From DASRHY01 sp046765875 (GTDB taxonomy: Bacteria; Actinomycetota; Actinomycetes; Propionibacteriales; Kribbellaceae): 64,000 nt of DNA. The position numbers and the translations under genes were made by a program. The stretch spans positions 1-64,000 of the forward strand of contig JBKPSJ010000027.1 of NCBI GenBank assembly GCA_046765875.1, given 5' to 3'. Shown in pieces: positions 36,129-44,212 of this stretch; position 1 is the stretch's first letter, and each line of letters begins with the position of its first letter. The notes under the pieces are model-generated. The model saw only the letters and a list, made by a program, of their open reading frames with translations, searched no databases and was not told where the DNA came from.

Positions 36129-37132
36129 GGGAGGTTGTCGGGTTCTAGGACAGCGGTCGGGCGGGGGCGGCGGGGTCTGCGGCGGCGGGTCGGGTCAAAG
36201 GTACGGACTCCGGAGCGGGCCGCCGCTCGAGTGAACGCAGTCGCGATGCGGTCGGCGACCCCGGCGGGGTTGTCGAGGTCGTGCCAGCCGATCCAGACGT
36301 GCTCGGCCGGCGGTGGCTCGTGGTCCGCGGAGAAGGCGTCGGCGCGGTCGTCGTAACACACGTGGTCGCCCCAGTACGGCTGCCAGGGGTCGAACTCGAC
36401 CACAGTCCGCTGGTCCGCGAACCATAACGCCGGCGCCGGCGAGTCGGCGTACTCGAGCTCCAGCGGCGCCGGCCGATCCGAGGGTTCAGGCAGTCCGGCT
36501 GCACGGACGATATGACGCAACCGGGACTCACCGACCGAGCAGGAGCGAGTCGCCATCCCAGCCAGAACGGATCGTGCCCGGCCTCGACCGCCCTCTAGTG
36601 TTGCGACAGCCACGGCCAGGGTCGCCGGGTTGACCAGACCGGCATGACGAGCCGCGTCCGCCACCGCGACAGCCGCATCCGCCGATGCGGTCGCGGCCAG
36701 CTCGGCGACGGCACGGTCGGGCCCGACCAGGTTCAGCCCGTTCCAGGTGCGGATCGCGGGCAACTGGCCGACGTGCCGATGGATGCCGCCCGCGACTCGG
36801 CCTGCCCTGCCATCGGCAGAAGTCACATGCACCGTAGACAGGTCGAGCCCCCACAACGGCAACGCGTGCAGCGCCGCCGCCGACTGGTGGCTCGCTACCA
36901 GTCCCGCCGGGCCGTCGCGGAGCAGCGCGTACAGCCGGCGCAGGTGCAGCATCTCCTCGTCGACGACGAACAGCATCCGGCGGAACGCATACCTGCCCCG
37001 GCCGACGGCCCGCCAGGAGCCGCAGCGCAGGAGGTGGTCGATGGCGGCGCCGTCGTACCCGCAGGCCCGCGCGTCGGCCCGGGTGAAGACGCCGCCCCTG
37101 ATCGCGGCCATCACGGCCAGTTGAGGGTTCAC
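36122..37132 (-). CDS. AbiEi-like winged-helix protein with C-terminal nuclease-like domain
   Basis: A 336-residue relative of the protein at 211-1077. The N-terminus (GGVFTRADARACGYD... GRYAFRRM) matches the AbiEi-type winged helix; VASHQSAAALHALPLWG is also a family segment. The C-terminal part contains RTVVEFDPWQPYWGD and DDRADAFSADH, comparable to the ExD region of DUF559-like folds but diverged. It heads a three-gene overlapping cassette, unlike the lone paralogue. GTG 37132 or ATG 37111 may start it. Role in defence or regulation is conjecture. Confidence 0.7.
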   Translation of the reverse strand: MNPQLAVMAAIRGGVFTRADARACGYDGAAIDHLLRCGSWRAVGRGRYAFRRMLFVVDEEMLHLRRLYALLRDGPAGLVASHQSAAALHALPLWGLDLSTVHVTSADGRAGRVAGGIHRHVGQLPAIRTWNGLNLVGPDRAVAELAATASADAAVAVADAARHAGLVNPATLAVAVATLEGGRGRARSVLAGMATRSCSVGESRLRHIVRAAGLPEPSDRPAPLELEYADSPAPALWFADQRTVVEFDPWQPYWGDHVCYDDRADAFSADHEPPPAEHVWIGWHDLDNPAGVADRIATAFTRAAARSGVRTFDPTRRRRPRRPRPTAVLEPDNLPC

Positions 37133-37224
37133 GCCGGTAAAGATGGCGTCGTCGGGACTACCCGCGCGGGCCGTCCTCAGATTCTGTGGACAACCCTGTC
37201 AACGGACCAGACCACGGACATACT

Positions 37225-37665
37225 TCAGACCAGTGACGCACGGTTGGGGATGAACGGCATCCACAACAGCGGCATGCCGGCCTCCTCGGGCGTACGACAG
37301 CCCTTTTTCTCGTTGCAGACGGCATGCGCCGCCACTGCGTTCAGCCACTCGGCGCGACCACCGCGCGAACGTGGAAGCACATGGTCCATGGTGTCGGCAC
37401 CGGTACGGCCGCAGTAGGCACAGCGGAACTTGTCCCGTCGCAACACGCCCTGCTTGCTGTACTTCACCCGGCCGGCCGCGTACCGCCAATGCGTGACGAC
37501 GTACCGGACGAGGCGCAGCACACGCGGTACCGGAAAGGGGCCGATCGTTCGCGAGCCGTGCGCCTCCTCGACGACCGCGACCTCGCGGACCAGCATCCGG
37601 ATGGCGTGCGGAATGGACACGGTGTGCAGGGGCTCGTACGACGCATTCAGGACGATCACGCTCAT
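37225..37665 (-). CDS. HNH endonuclease
   Basis: A 146-residue HNH protein starting MSVIVLNASYEPLHTVSIPH, chosen over a longer frame because GGAGGG lies 6 nt before ATG 37665. Zinc cysteines CAYCG pair with a later VCNEKKG; the nuclease core is TMDHVLPRSRGG...WLNAVAAHAVCN (D-H-N-H/C). This stand-alone family is near universal in actinobacteria and is not clearly linked to a restriction system. Confidence 0.9.
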   Translation of the reverse strand: MSVIVLNASYEPLHTVSIPHAIRMLVREVAVVEEAHGSRTIGPFPVPRVLRLVRYVVTHWRYAAGRVKYSKQGVLRRDKFRCAYCGRTGADTMDHVLPRSRGGRAEWLNAVAAHAVCNEKKGCRTPEEAGMPLLWMPFIPNRASLV

Positions 37666-37789
37666 CCGCGGCCCTCCTTCCACACACCAGTGTCCGCTAC
37701 GTGGCCAATGCACGCAGGTTTTCAAGCATCCGTGTCCACCGGTGAACGGTCAACGGGTTTGGGCGACTTTGGATCGACGGCGGAGCGAC

Positions 37790-37795
37790 TACTGT
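37790..37795 (+). promoter_or_regulatory. -10 element TACTGT, leaderless promoter
   Basis: TACTGT ends 8 nt before ATG 37804 of the DUF3151 gene. Confidence 0.5.
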
Positions 37796-37803
37796 GCGAA
37801 CAC

Positions 37804-38211
37804 ATGAGCTTCGACAACCTGCTTTCCGGCCCGCCCGAGACCAGACTGCCCGATGATCCGGCCGCGCCGGAGCTTGCCGCGGGCAAGGATCCGGCCGAGG
37901 TGGCCGCGGCGTACCCGGCCTCGTCGCTGGCCTGGGCCAGCCTCGCGGAGGCGGCGCTCGCCGACGGTCGCACGATCGAGGCGTACGCGTTCGCACGCGC
38001 CGGCTATCACCGCGGTCTGGACGCGCTGCGGCGCAACGGCTGGCGGGGGCAGGGCCCGATCCCGTGGGAGCACGAGCCCAACCGCGGATTCCTGCGTGCC
38101 CTCGCTGCCCTGGGCAAGGCCGCCGGCGCGATCGGCGAGACCGAGGAGCAGGAGCGCTGCGCCACGTTCCTGCGGGACTCGTCGGCGACCGCCGCCGAAG
38201 AACTCGGCTGA
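37804..38211 (+). CDS. DUF3151 family protein
   Basis: A 135-residue helical protein of an actinobacterial family without known function: MSFDNLLSGPPETRLPDD, then PASSLAWASLAEAALADGRTIEAYAFARAGYHRGLDALRRNGWRGQGPIPWEHEPNRGFLRALAAL. The helical-repeat pattern suggests a TPR-like fold. Followed 26 bp later by a DUF3800 gene. Confidence 0.88.
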   Translation: MSFDNLLSGPPETRLPDDPAAPELAAGKDPAEVAAAYPASSLAWASLAEAALADGRTIEAYAFARAGYHRGLDALRRNGWRGQGPIPWEHEPNRGFLRALAALGKAAGAIGETEEQERCATFLRDSSATAAEELG

Positions 38212-38237
38212 GGAAGTCCGCCCGACGTGTCACTGTG

Positions 38238-39131
38238 ATGCCCGTGGAAGTGGCGTGTGACGAGTCGGGCTACGAGGGCGAGAAGCTCGTCGACACCACC
38301 GGCGACGTCTTCACCCACGCCGGCATCGACCTGGACGACGCGACCGCTGTCGCGTGCCTGGGCGAGCTCCGCAAGCGGATTCGTTCACCCGCGTCGCAGT
38401 ACGGCGCCAGCCACGTCCTCCGTGAGAAGAACCGGGCCGTCCTGGTCTGGCTGCTCGGACCGGAGGCCCAGCTGCTCGGCCACGGCCACGTGCACCTCAT
38501 CGACAAGGAGTTCTTCCTCGTCGTCCGGCTCGTCGAGCTGCTGACCGATGGGCAGGGCCCGCGGGCCTTGTACGACGACCGGCGCTGCTTCGACCCGCAG
38601 CACTGGCACGCGTTCCTGTCCACGGCGAACGACCTCCTGCGTCACGTGGACCGCTGGGATCGTGCCACACCACTGGACTCGTTCTTCCACATGGTCGATC
38701 TGCTGCGTGCGCGTACTGCCAACGGCGTACTGGACGCTTTGGACCGTCGGAGGGCGGAAGCCGTCCGCGAGCAGTTGTTCGACGATCCGCAAGTGATACG
38801 ACCAGCCGATCCGCTGGTCCCCGCCATCCTGCGGGCGGCCGACTACTGGGGTCCCGAGGCCGAGATAGCGCACGACCGGCAGAACCTGCTGTCGACCACG
38901 CGGATCGAGCAGATCAAGGCGATCAGCGGATTGCGGAGCTTCCGGCTGGTCAGCTCCCAGGTCGACCTGCGCATCCAGCTCGCCGACATGCTGGCCGGCG
39001 TCGTGCGGGTGATCGCGACCGACGAGCTCAACGGTCGCGGCGATCCCGAGCTGACCGCGCTGGCCCGGCCCTATGTCGACGAGCGGTCCGTGTGGGCCGA
39101 TGCCGTGAGCTGGGCCCGGCTCAAGGGCTGA
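38238..39131 (+). CDS. DUF3800-like protein
   Basis: The 297-residue protein begins with VACDESGYEGE and ends with IQLADMLAGVVRVIATDEL, the two acidic segments that mark the DUF3800 fold, an RNase H-like domain often found in mobile or defence contexts. Middle residues are rich in His, Asp and Trp. The function is unknown. ATG 38238 has no good ribosome site; GTG 38244 is an alternative. The end overlaps the convergent regulator gene by 61 bp. Confidence 0.72.
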   Translation: MPVEVACDESGYEGEKLVDTTGDVFTHAGIDLDDATAVACLGELRKRIRSPASQYGASHVLREKNRAVLVWLLGPEAQLLGHGHVHLIDKEFFLVVRLVELLTDGQGPRALYDDRRCFDPQHWHAFLSTANDLLRHVDRWDRATPLDSFFHMVDLLRARTANGVLDALDRRRAEAVREQLFDDPQVIRPADPLVPAILRAADYWGPEAEIAHDRQNLLSTTRIEQIKAISGLRSFRLVSSQVDLRIQLADMLAGVVRVIATDELNGRGDPELTALARPYVDERSVWADAVSWARLKG

Positions 39132-40093
39132 CGCCCGTGCCGGTTCCGGTACGCCGAGGGGCTGAGCCCGGTCTGCCGGCGGAAGTGCTCGCGCAGATTG
39201 GCAGCGGTGCCGAGGCCGGCCCGCCGGGCGACGGCGTCGACGTCCAGGTCCGTTGTCTCGAGCAACTCGCGGGCCCGGTCGATGCGTTGCCGGTGTAGCC
39301 AGCGCAGTGGAGTGTCACCGGTGCCGGCTAGGAACCGGCGGTGGAACGTGCTCGGGCTCATCGCCGCCCGCCCGGCCAGCTCGGTCACGGTGATCGGGCG
39401 ATGCAGATTCGCGCTGGCCCATGCGGTGACGTCCGAGAGGCCGGGTTCGCGGGCCGGCGGTACAGGTCGCTCGATGAACTGCTGCTGCCCGCCGTCACGG
39501 TTCAGCGCGAACACCAGGCGCCGGCTGACGATCGAGGCGACCACCGCGCCATGGTCGGCCCGGATGATGTATAGGCACAGGTCGAGTGCCGCTGCACTCC
39601 CGGCCGCGGACAGCACCTGGCCGTCGTCGACGAACAGCACGTCCGGCCGCAGCGTGACCTCCGGGTACATCTGGCGGAACTGGCCGCTCCACTTCCAATG
39701 GGTGGTGACGGTGTGCCCCTCGAGGACGCCGGCGGCTGCCAGCGTGAACGCCCCGGTGCAGAAGCTGACCAGCCTGGCGCCGCGCCGGTGAGCTGAACGG
39801 ATCGCGTCGAGCACCCGGGGATGCGCGGATACCTCCGGATCGGGCCGGTTCGGGACGATCACGGTCTCGGCGGCCGCGACATCGGCCATTGTGCCCGGCA
39901 CGCTCATGGTGAACAGGCCCTCGCGCATCCGTACCCGCCGGGTCGGCGCGCAGGCGCTGAAGTCGTACAGCCGGCCGCCGAGCTCGGACCGGCTGATCCC
40001 GAACAGCTCGATAGCCACCGTCATCTCGAACGGGTTCGACTCCTCGCCGACGATCAGCGCCACGCGATGCAAGCGAGAGGATCCTTGCGTCAT
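39071..40093 (-). CDS. GlxA-type AraC regulator with DJ-1/PfpI domain
   Basis: The 340-residue protein has an N-terminal class I glutamine-amidotransferase-like (DJ-1/PfpI) domain (about 10-185; VSFCTGAFTLAAAGVLEG elbow with Cys near 113) and a C-terminal AraC double HTH (about 228-325; ITVTELAGRAAMSPSTFHRRF and AVARRAGLGTAANLREHF). Such regulators respond to small molecules. It is divergent from the cupin gene, its likely target. Confidence 0.92.
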   Translation of the reverse strand: MTQGSSRLHRVALIVGEESNPFEMTVAIELFGISRSELGGRLYDFSACAPTRRVRMREGLFTMSVPGTMADVAAAETVIVPNRPDPEVSAHPRVLDAIRSAHRRGARLVSFCTGAFTLAAAGVLEGHTVTTHWKWSGQFRQMYPEVTLRPDVLFVDDGQVLSAAGSAAALDLCLYIIRADHGAVVASIVSRRLVFALNRDGGQQQFIERPVPPAREPGLSDVTAWASANLHRPITVTELAGRAAMSPSTFHRRFLAGTGDTPLRWLHRQRIDRARELLETTDLDVDAVARRAGLGTAANLREHFRRQTGLSPSAYRNRHGRQPLSRAQLTASAHTDRSST

Positions 40094-40137
40094 TGTCCAT
40101 TTCTACCACTCGCGGCGACGGCATGGTGTGTCTGACG

Positions 40138-40539
40138 ATGAGCGGTATGACATGGACAGCGACCAATCTCGAAGCGGCGCTCAAGCAATTCGACGACCTG
40201 TGGGACCCACGGATCGTCGCCACGCTCAACGACTACGACATCCGCGTGACGAAGGTGAAGGGCGACTACGTCTGGCACAAGCACGACAACACCGACGAGT
40301 TCTTCCTGGTCATCGACGGCTCGATGGACATCTGGCTGCGCGACGACGACGGCGAGCACACCGTGACCCTGAATCGCGGCGACGTCTTCGTCGTTCCGAA
40401 GCAGACGGAGCACTGCCCGTCCTCGCCCGGCGGCGCGTCGATCGTGGTGATCGAGCCGGCGGGGCAGCCGACCACCGGTGACGGCACCGAGGACATCCCT
40501 GCACATCTGAGGACGACGACGGGCCGACCGCTGCGGTGA
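40138..40539 (+). CDS. Cupin domain protein
   Basis: A 133-residue single cupin. Motif 1 is DYVWHKHDNTDEFFLVIDGSM (His, His, Glu metal ligands) and motif 2 is LNRGDVFVVPKQTEHCP (His). A metal-binding barrel of unknown substrate. Start may be ATG 40138 or 40147. Divergent from a GlxA-type regulator, 44 bp apart, suggesting control by it. Confidence 0.85.
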   Translation: MSGMTWTATNLEAALKQFDDLWDPRIVATLNDYDIRVTKVKGDYVWHKHDNTDEFFLVIDGSMDIWLRDDDGEHTVTLNRGDVFVVPKQTEHCPSSPGGASIVVIEPAGQPTTGDGTEDIPAHLRTTTGRPLR

Positions 40540-40558
40540 TCGGGTGCGCCGACGGCGG

Positions 40559-41407
40559 TCAGCCGCGTACCGCGTAGGCCGGGACGTGGCTGCCCTCGCG
40601 GGCGCAGGCCGCCGCGTACTCCAGCGGCGCCATTCCGACCTCCTCGGAGAACTCGCGCGAGAAGTGCGCCTGGTCGAAGTACCCGAGATCGACCGCCAGC
40701 GCCGCCAGCTCGTCGGTCCGGCCGCGGGCGAGCAGCTCGGCGCCGTCGTGCAACCGGTACCGCCGCAGCACCCACTTCGGCCCGACCCCGACGTACCGGC
40801 GGAACAGCCGCTGCAGGGTTCGCACCGGTACGCCGAACCGCTCGGTGAGCTGGTCGACCCGGGTCAGCTCCCGGTCGGTGACGATCGCGCCGACGATCCG
40901 GAGCACCAGCTCGTACGACGGGTCGTCCGCGGCGGTGAGCCGGTCGGACAGGAAGGCCTCGACGACGGCCCGGCGACGTCGGTCATCCGACGCGGACAGC
41001 ACCAGGTCGGTCAGCCGCTCGGCGTCGTCGAACACGTCGGCCAGCGGCAGCACGTCGTCGCGGAACGAGCCGACGTCGATCCCGGTGAACGCGCCGAACC
41101 CGCCGGCCCAGAACTTCACCCCGAAGGTCCAGCCGGCACCGGTCAGCTCGCGGGTGAACTTCTTGGTGCAGACGCCGTTGACGAAGGCGCCGGTACGGGC
41201 GTCGGTGACCTCAAAGGTGACGTTGACGCTCGGGTGCGGCAGCACCTCCGCGACGTACGGCGGCTGGTCGCGCAGATCCCAGCGCACCGCCCAGTACCAC
41301 TCGACGAACCGGCCCACCGCCGGCCCGGCATGCAGCCGGTCCAGCGTGCGATGCCGGGCCTGCTCCTGCGGATGCAGGATCCCTTTCTCGTCGCCGAACT
41401 GGGGCAC
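40559..41407 (-). CDS. AraC-family regulator with DUF6597-like N-terminus
   Basis: The 282-residue protein has a ligand-sensing N-terminal half (FVEWYWAVRWDL...VLPHPSVNVTFEV) of the type found in many actinobacterial AraC proteins and a C-terminal AraC HTH (VRTLQRLFRRYVGVGPKWVLRR, then ALAVDLGYFDQAHFSREFSEEVGMAP). GTG 41407 is the first start that leaves room for the divergent VOC promoter; the longer frame upstream is antisense to that gene. It probably controls the VOC gene. Confidence 0.88.
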   Translation of the reverse strand: MPQFGDEKGILHPQEQARHRTLDRLHAGPAVGRFVEWYWAVRWDLRDQPPYVAEVLPHPSVNVTFEVTDARTGAFVNGVCTKKFTRELTGAGWTFGVKFWAGGFGAFTGIDVGSFRDDVLPLADVFDDAERLTDLVLSASDDRRRRAVVEAFLSDRLTAADDPSYELVLRIVGAIVTDRELTRVDQLTERFGVPVRTLQRLFRRYVGVGPKWVLRRYRLHDGAELLARGRTDELAALAVDLGYFDQAHFSREFSEEVGMAPLEYAAACAREGSHVPAYAVRG

Positions 41408-41464
41408 CGATCTGCTGTCGCTTTCTTCCAAGACGGTCCGGGACGCCCGCGCGAGGCTGTCGCT

Positions 41465-41947
41465 ATGACGACCAACGTAAACCCCGTCCCCGACGGTTAT
41501 CACTCGCTGACCCCGTACCTTGCCGTCGGCGACGGCGCGAAGGCGATCGAGTTCTACCAGGCCGTGTTCGGCGCCGAGGTGCTCAGCCGCAGCGATATGC
41601 CGGACGGCTCGGTCGCGCACGCGGAACTGCTGATCGGCGACTCGATCCTGCAGTTGAGCAACGAGATGCCGCAGATCGGCCTGCGGGCGCCGGCCGCCGA
41701 ATGGGTGCACTCGTCGGTGGTGCACTACTGCCCGGACGTCGACGCGGCGTACGCGCGGGCGATCGAGCGCGGAGCCAGGACCGTGGAGGAGGTGCAGACC
41801 TTCGTTACCGGTGACCGGTTCGGCACGATCATCGACCCGTTCGGCCATCGCTGGGCGATCATGACCCGGGTCGAGGACGTCTCCCGCGAAGAGGCAGACC
41901 GGCGCGTGAACGAATGGCTGGCTTCGCAGGCGATGCCGGAGAACTGA
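41465..41947 (+). CDS. PhnB-like VOC protein
   Basis: A 160-residue VOC protein with the PhnB/glyoxalase pattern: SLTPYLAVGDGAKAIEFYQAVFGAEVLSR, AHAELLIGDSILQLSNEMP, and FGTIIDPFGHRWAIMTRVEDVS at the end. Divergent from an AraC regulator at 57 bp; GAGGCT lies 6 nt before the ATG as a weak leaderless -10. A strong hairpin follows the stop. Confidence 0.88.
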   Translation: MTTNVNPVPDGYHSLTPYLAVGDGAKAIEFYQAVFGAEVLSRSDMPDGSVAHAELLIGDSILQLSNEMPQIGLRAPAAEWVHSSVVHYCPDVDAAYARAIERGARTVEEVQTFVTGDRFGTIIDPFGHRWAIMTRVEDVSREEADRRVNEWLASQAMPEN

Positions 41948-41950
41948 GCT

Positions 41951-41996
41951 AGCGGCCCGCCGGAACCGTCCCCTGCGGCAGCTTCGGCGGGCCGCT
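41951..41996 (+). terminator. Hairpin terminator of the VOC gene
   Basis: AGCGGCCCGCCG (41951-41962) pairs perfectly with CGGCGGGCCGCT (41985-41996); 22-nt loop; 3 bp after the stop. Confidence 0.65.
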
Positions 41997-42103
41997 GTCA
42001 AAGAGTGTGCACATGATTACGGACGATGGCAACCGTTGGTATCGAGATGACTGCTAGTTGTCACGGACTCCGACCGTCACCGAGCTGCGCCGCTACGGTC
42101 CGG

Positions 42104-42156
42104 TAGGCTTTGGCCGCAAGAGCCCCGACGCTGTTGCCGACAGCCGACCCGGGGCT
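42104..42156 (+). promoter_or_regulatory. purA promoter and structured leader
   Basis: TAGGCT (42104-42109) is the likely -10. The leader then folds: AGCCCCG (42121-42127) with CGGGGCT (42150-42156), enclosing a second stem GCTGT/ACAGC (42130-42144). The outer stem is followed by TGTCTGTTT, so it looks like an attenuator placed before purA. The ribosome site GGAGG follows downstream. Confidence 0.45.
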
Positions 42157-42181
42157 TGTCTGTTTCCGGCCTGGAGGCGGT

Positions 42182-43462
42182 ATGCCCGCGATCGTGCTGG
42201 TCGGTGCCCAGTGGGGCGACGAGGGCAAGGGCAAGGCGACCGATCTGCTCGGCAACACGGGCGTCGGGATCGACTACGTGGTCAAGTTCAACGGCGGCAA
42301 CAACGCCGGCCACACCGTCGTCATCGGAGCTGAGAAGTACGCCCTGCACCTACTCCCGAGCGGCATACTGACGCCCGGAGTGACGCCGGTGATCGGCAAT
42401 GGCGTAGTGGTCGATCTCAGCGTGCTGTTCACCGAGATCGACGACCTCAACGCCCGCGGGCTGGACACCTCGCATCTGCTGGTCAGCGCGAACGCCCACG
42501 TGATCGCGCCGTACAACCGCACCATCGACAAGGTCACCGAGCGCTTCCTCGGCAAGCGCCGGATCGGCACCACCGGTCGCGGGATCGGCCCGACGTACGC
42601 GGACAAGATGAACCGGATCGGCATCCGGATCCAGGACCTGTACGACGAGAACATCCTGCGGCAGAAGGTCGAGGGTGCGCTCGACGTCAAGAACCAGTTG
42701 CTGGTCAAGGTGTACAACCGGCGTGCGGTAACGGTCGAGGAGACCATCGAGGAGTTGCTCTCGTACGCCGAGCGGCTGCGGCCGATGGTCGCCGACACCG
42801 CCCTGTTGCTCCACCGCGCGCTCGACGAAGGCAAGACCATCGTGCTCGAGGGCGGCCAGGCGACGCTGCTCGACGTCGACCACGGCACGTATCCGTTCGT
42901 GACGTCATCGAACGCGATCTCGGCCGGTGCGTGCACCGGCTCGGGCATCCCGCCGACTCGGATCGACCGGGTGATGGCGGTCGTCAAGGCGTACACCACC
43001 CGGGTCGGCGAAGGCCCGTTCCCGACGGAACTGCTCGACGCCGACGGCGAGTGGCTGCGCAAGCAGGGCTTCGAGTTCGGTACGACGACCGGCCGGCCAC
43101 GCCGCTGCGGCTGGTACGACGCCGTGATCGCCCGGTACGCCGCCCGGATGAACGGCGTGACCGAGTTCGTGCTCACCAAGCTGGACACCCTCACCGGGCG
43201 GAACAAGATCCCGGTCTGCGTGGCGTACGACGTCGACGGCGAGAGGTACGACGAACTGCCGATGACGCAGACCTCGTTCCACCACGCCCGGCCGGTGTAC
43301 GAGGAACTGGACGGCTGGACCGAGGACATCACCGGCTGCCGCTCGTTCGAGGATCTGCCGAAGAACGCGCAGCGCTACGTCAAGGCGGTCGAGTCGATGA
43401 GCGGCGCCCGTATCTCGGCGGTGGGCGTCGGGCCGGAGCGCACCCAGATCGTCATGCTCTGA
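42182..43462 (+). CDS. purA: Adenylosuccinate synthetase
   Basis: PurA makes adenylosuccinate from IMP, aspartate and GTP, the first committed AMP step. The 426-residue protein has the P-loop variant GDEGKGK (12-18) with catalytic Asp13, NNAGHTVV (His44), KRRIGTTGRGIGPTY, EGGQATLLDVDHGTYPFVTSS and TTTGRPRRCGW. GGAGG precedes the ATG. Leader described separately. Confidence 0.97.
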   Translation: MPAIVLVGAQWGDEGKGKATDLLGNTGVGIDYVVKFNGGNNAGHTVVIGAEKYALHLLPSGILTPGVTPVIGNGVVVDLSVLFTEIDDLNARGLDTSHLLVSANAHVIAPYNRTIDKVTERFLGKRRIGTTGRGIGPTYADKMNRIGIRIQDLYDENILRQKVEGALDVKNQLLVKVYNRRAVTVEETIEELLSYAERLRPMVADTALLLHRALDEGKTIVLEGGQATLLDVDHGTYPFVTSSNAISAGACTGSGIPPTRIDRVMAVVKAYTTRVGEGPFPTELLDADGEWLRKQGFEFGTTTGRPRRCGWYDAVIARYAARMNGVTEFVLTKLDTLTGRNKIPVCVAYDVDGERYDELPMTQTSFHHARPVYEELDGWTEDITGCRSFEDLPKNAQRYVKAVESMSGARISAVGVGPERTQIVML

Positions 43463-43475
43463 GCCCTGTGGAAAC

Positions 43476-43504
43476 TTGCCGCGGTCATACCGCGGTCATA
43501 CCGT
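43476..43504 (+). promoter_or_regulatory. Promoter with 11-bp tandem repeat for the VapBC-like pair
   Basis: TTGCCG (43476-43481), 17-bp spacer, TACCGT (43499-43504), then 7 nt to ATG 43512: a leaderless promoter. CCGCGGTCATA is repeated exactly at 43479-43489 and 43490-43500 inside the promoter, the expected place for an antitoxin operator. Confidence 0.6.
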
Positions 43505-43511
43505 AGATCTC

Positions 43512-43808
43512 ATGGGCGTCAAGAAGAAGACCTTGTCCTTTCCCGAACAGGTCTGGTCCGTGATCGAGGACAACGCCCGGCTCGCGCACAAGACCCCCTC
43601 GGCCTACGTCAGCGAGCTGATCATGAAGCAGGAACGTCTGCGGCGCGGCCTCGAGGCCGTCGGCGAGTGGGAAGCAGAACACGGCAGCTTCACCGCCGAG
43701 GAGATCGCTTGGGCCGACCGTGTGCTCGACGCGGCGTCGGCGCCAGATGCCGACGGCCTGATCGACGTCGAGCCGGTGCCCGAGTCGCTCAAGAACGATC
43801 GCAGGTGA
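43512..43808 (+). CDS. VapB-like antitoxin
   Basis: A 98-residue protein. The N-terminus MGVKKKTLSFPEQVWSVIED and HKTPSAYVSELIMKQ resemble a ribbon-helix-helix or related DNA-binding region; the acidic C-terminal half (EEIAWADRVLDAAS, DVEPVPESL) would wrap the toxin. Its TGA overlaps the toxin GTG by 4 nt. Assignment rests on the partner and layout. Confidence 0.7.
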   Translation: MGVKKKTLSFPEQVWSVIEDNARLAHKTPSAYVSELIMKQERLRRGLEAVGEWEAEHGSFTAEEIAWADRVLDAASAPDADGLIDVEPVPESLKNDRR

Positions 43809-44212
43809 CACTCCTCGTCTACGACGCCGGCGCACTCATCGCCGCCGATCGCGAACGGCCGAGATTCTGGTTGATGCACGAGCGTGCGATGGAACGCGGG
43901 GTGGAGCCGATCGTGCCGGCCACTGTGCTCGCCCAGGTCCGCCGCCGGCCGACGCAACGCGGTCTGACGAGGATGCTGCGGGGATGCCAGGTGGCCGTGC
44001 TCGGTCGCCGTACCGCCGAACTGGCGGGCGATCTGCTCGGCATCGCCGATCGCAGCGACATCGCCGATGCCCATGTCGTGGTGTGCTGCCTGATGTTCGA
44101 CGCCAGCTGCGTGACATCCGATCACGGCGACATCCGCTACTTGGCCGAGGCGGCCCGGTCCGACCGGAAGGGCAGGTTCGGGCGCAGCCGGCTGCCGATC
44201 ATTCCGGTCTGA
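43805..44212 (+). CDS. PIN-domain toxin (VapC-like ribonuclease)
   Basis: A 135-residue PIN protein. Acidic residues are Asp7 (LVYDAGALIAADR), Asp in DIADAHVVV and Asp in TSDHGDIRYL near the end. The second position, usually Glu in LAEVxR, is Gln44 here (LAQVRRRP), as in a subset of actinobacterial PIN proteins. As a VapC it would cleave specific RNAs when freed from the antitoxin. GTGA overlap with the antitoxin supports coupled translation. Confidence 0.78.
   Translation: MTLLVYDAGALIAADRERPRFWLMHERAMERGVEPIVPATVLAQVRRRPTQRGLTRMLRGCQVAVLGRRTAELAGDLLGIADRSDIADAHVVVCCLMFDASCVTSDHGDIRYLAEAARSDRKGRFGRSRLPIIPV

Noticed and set aside
41408..42001. N-terminal extension of the AraC/DUF6597-type regulator
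   Set aside because: It is the exact antisense of the VOC gene at 41465-41947.
42104..42181. Purine riboswitch in front of purA
   Set aside because: No conserved purine-aptamer junction sequences are visible; only nested GC hairpins are present.
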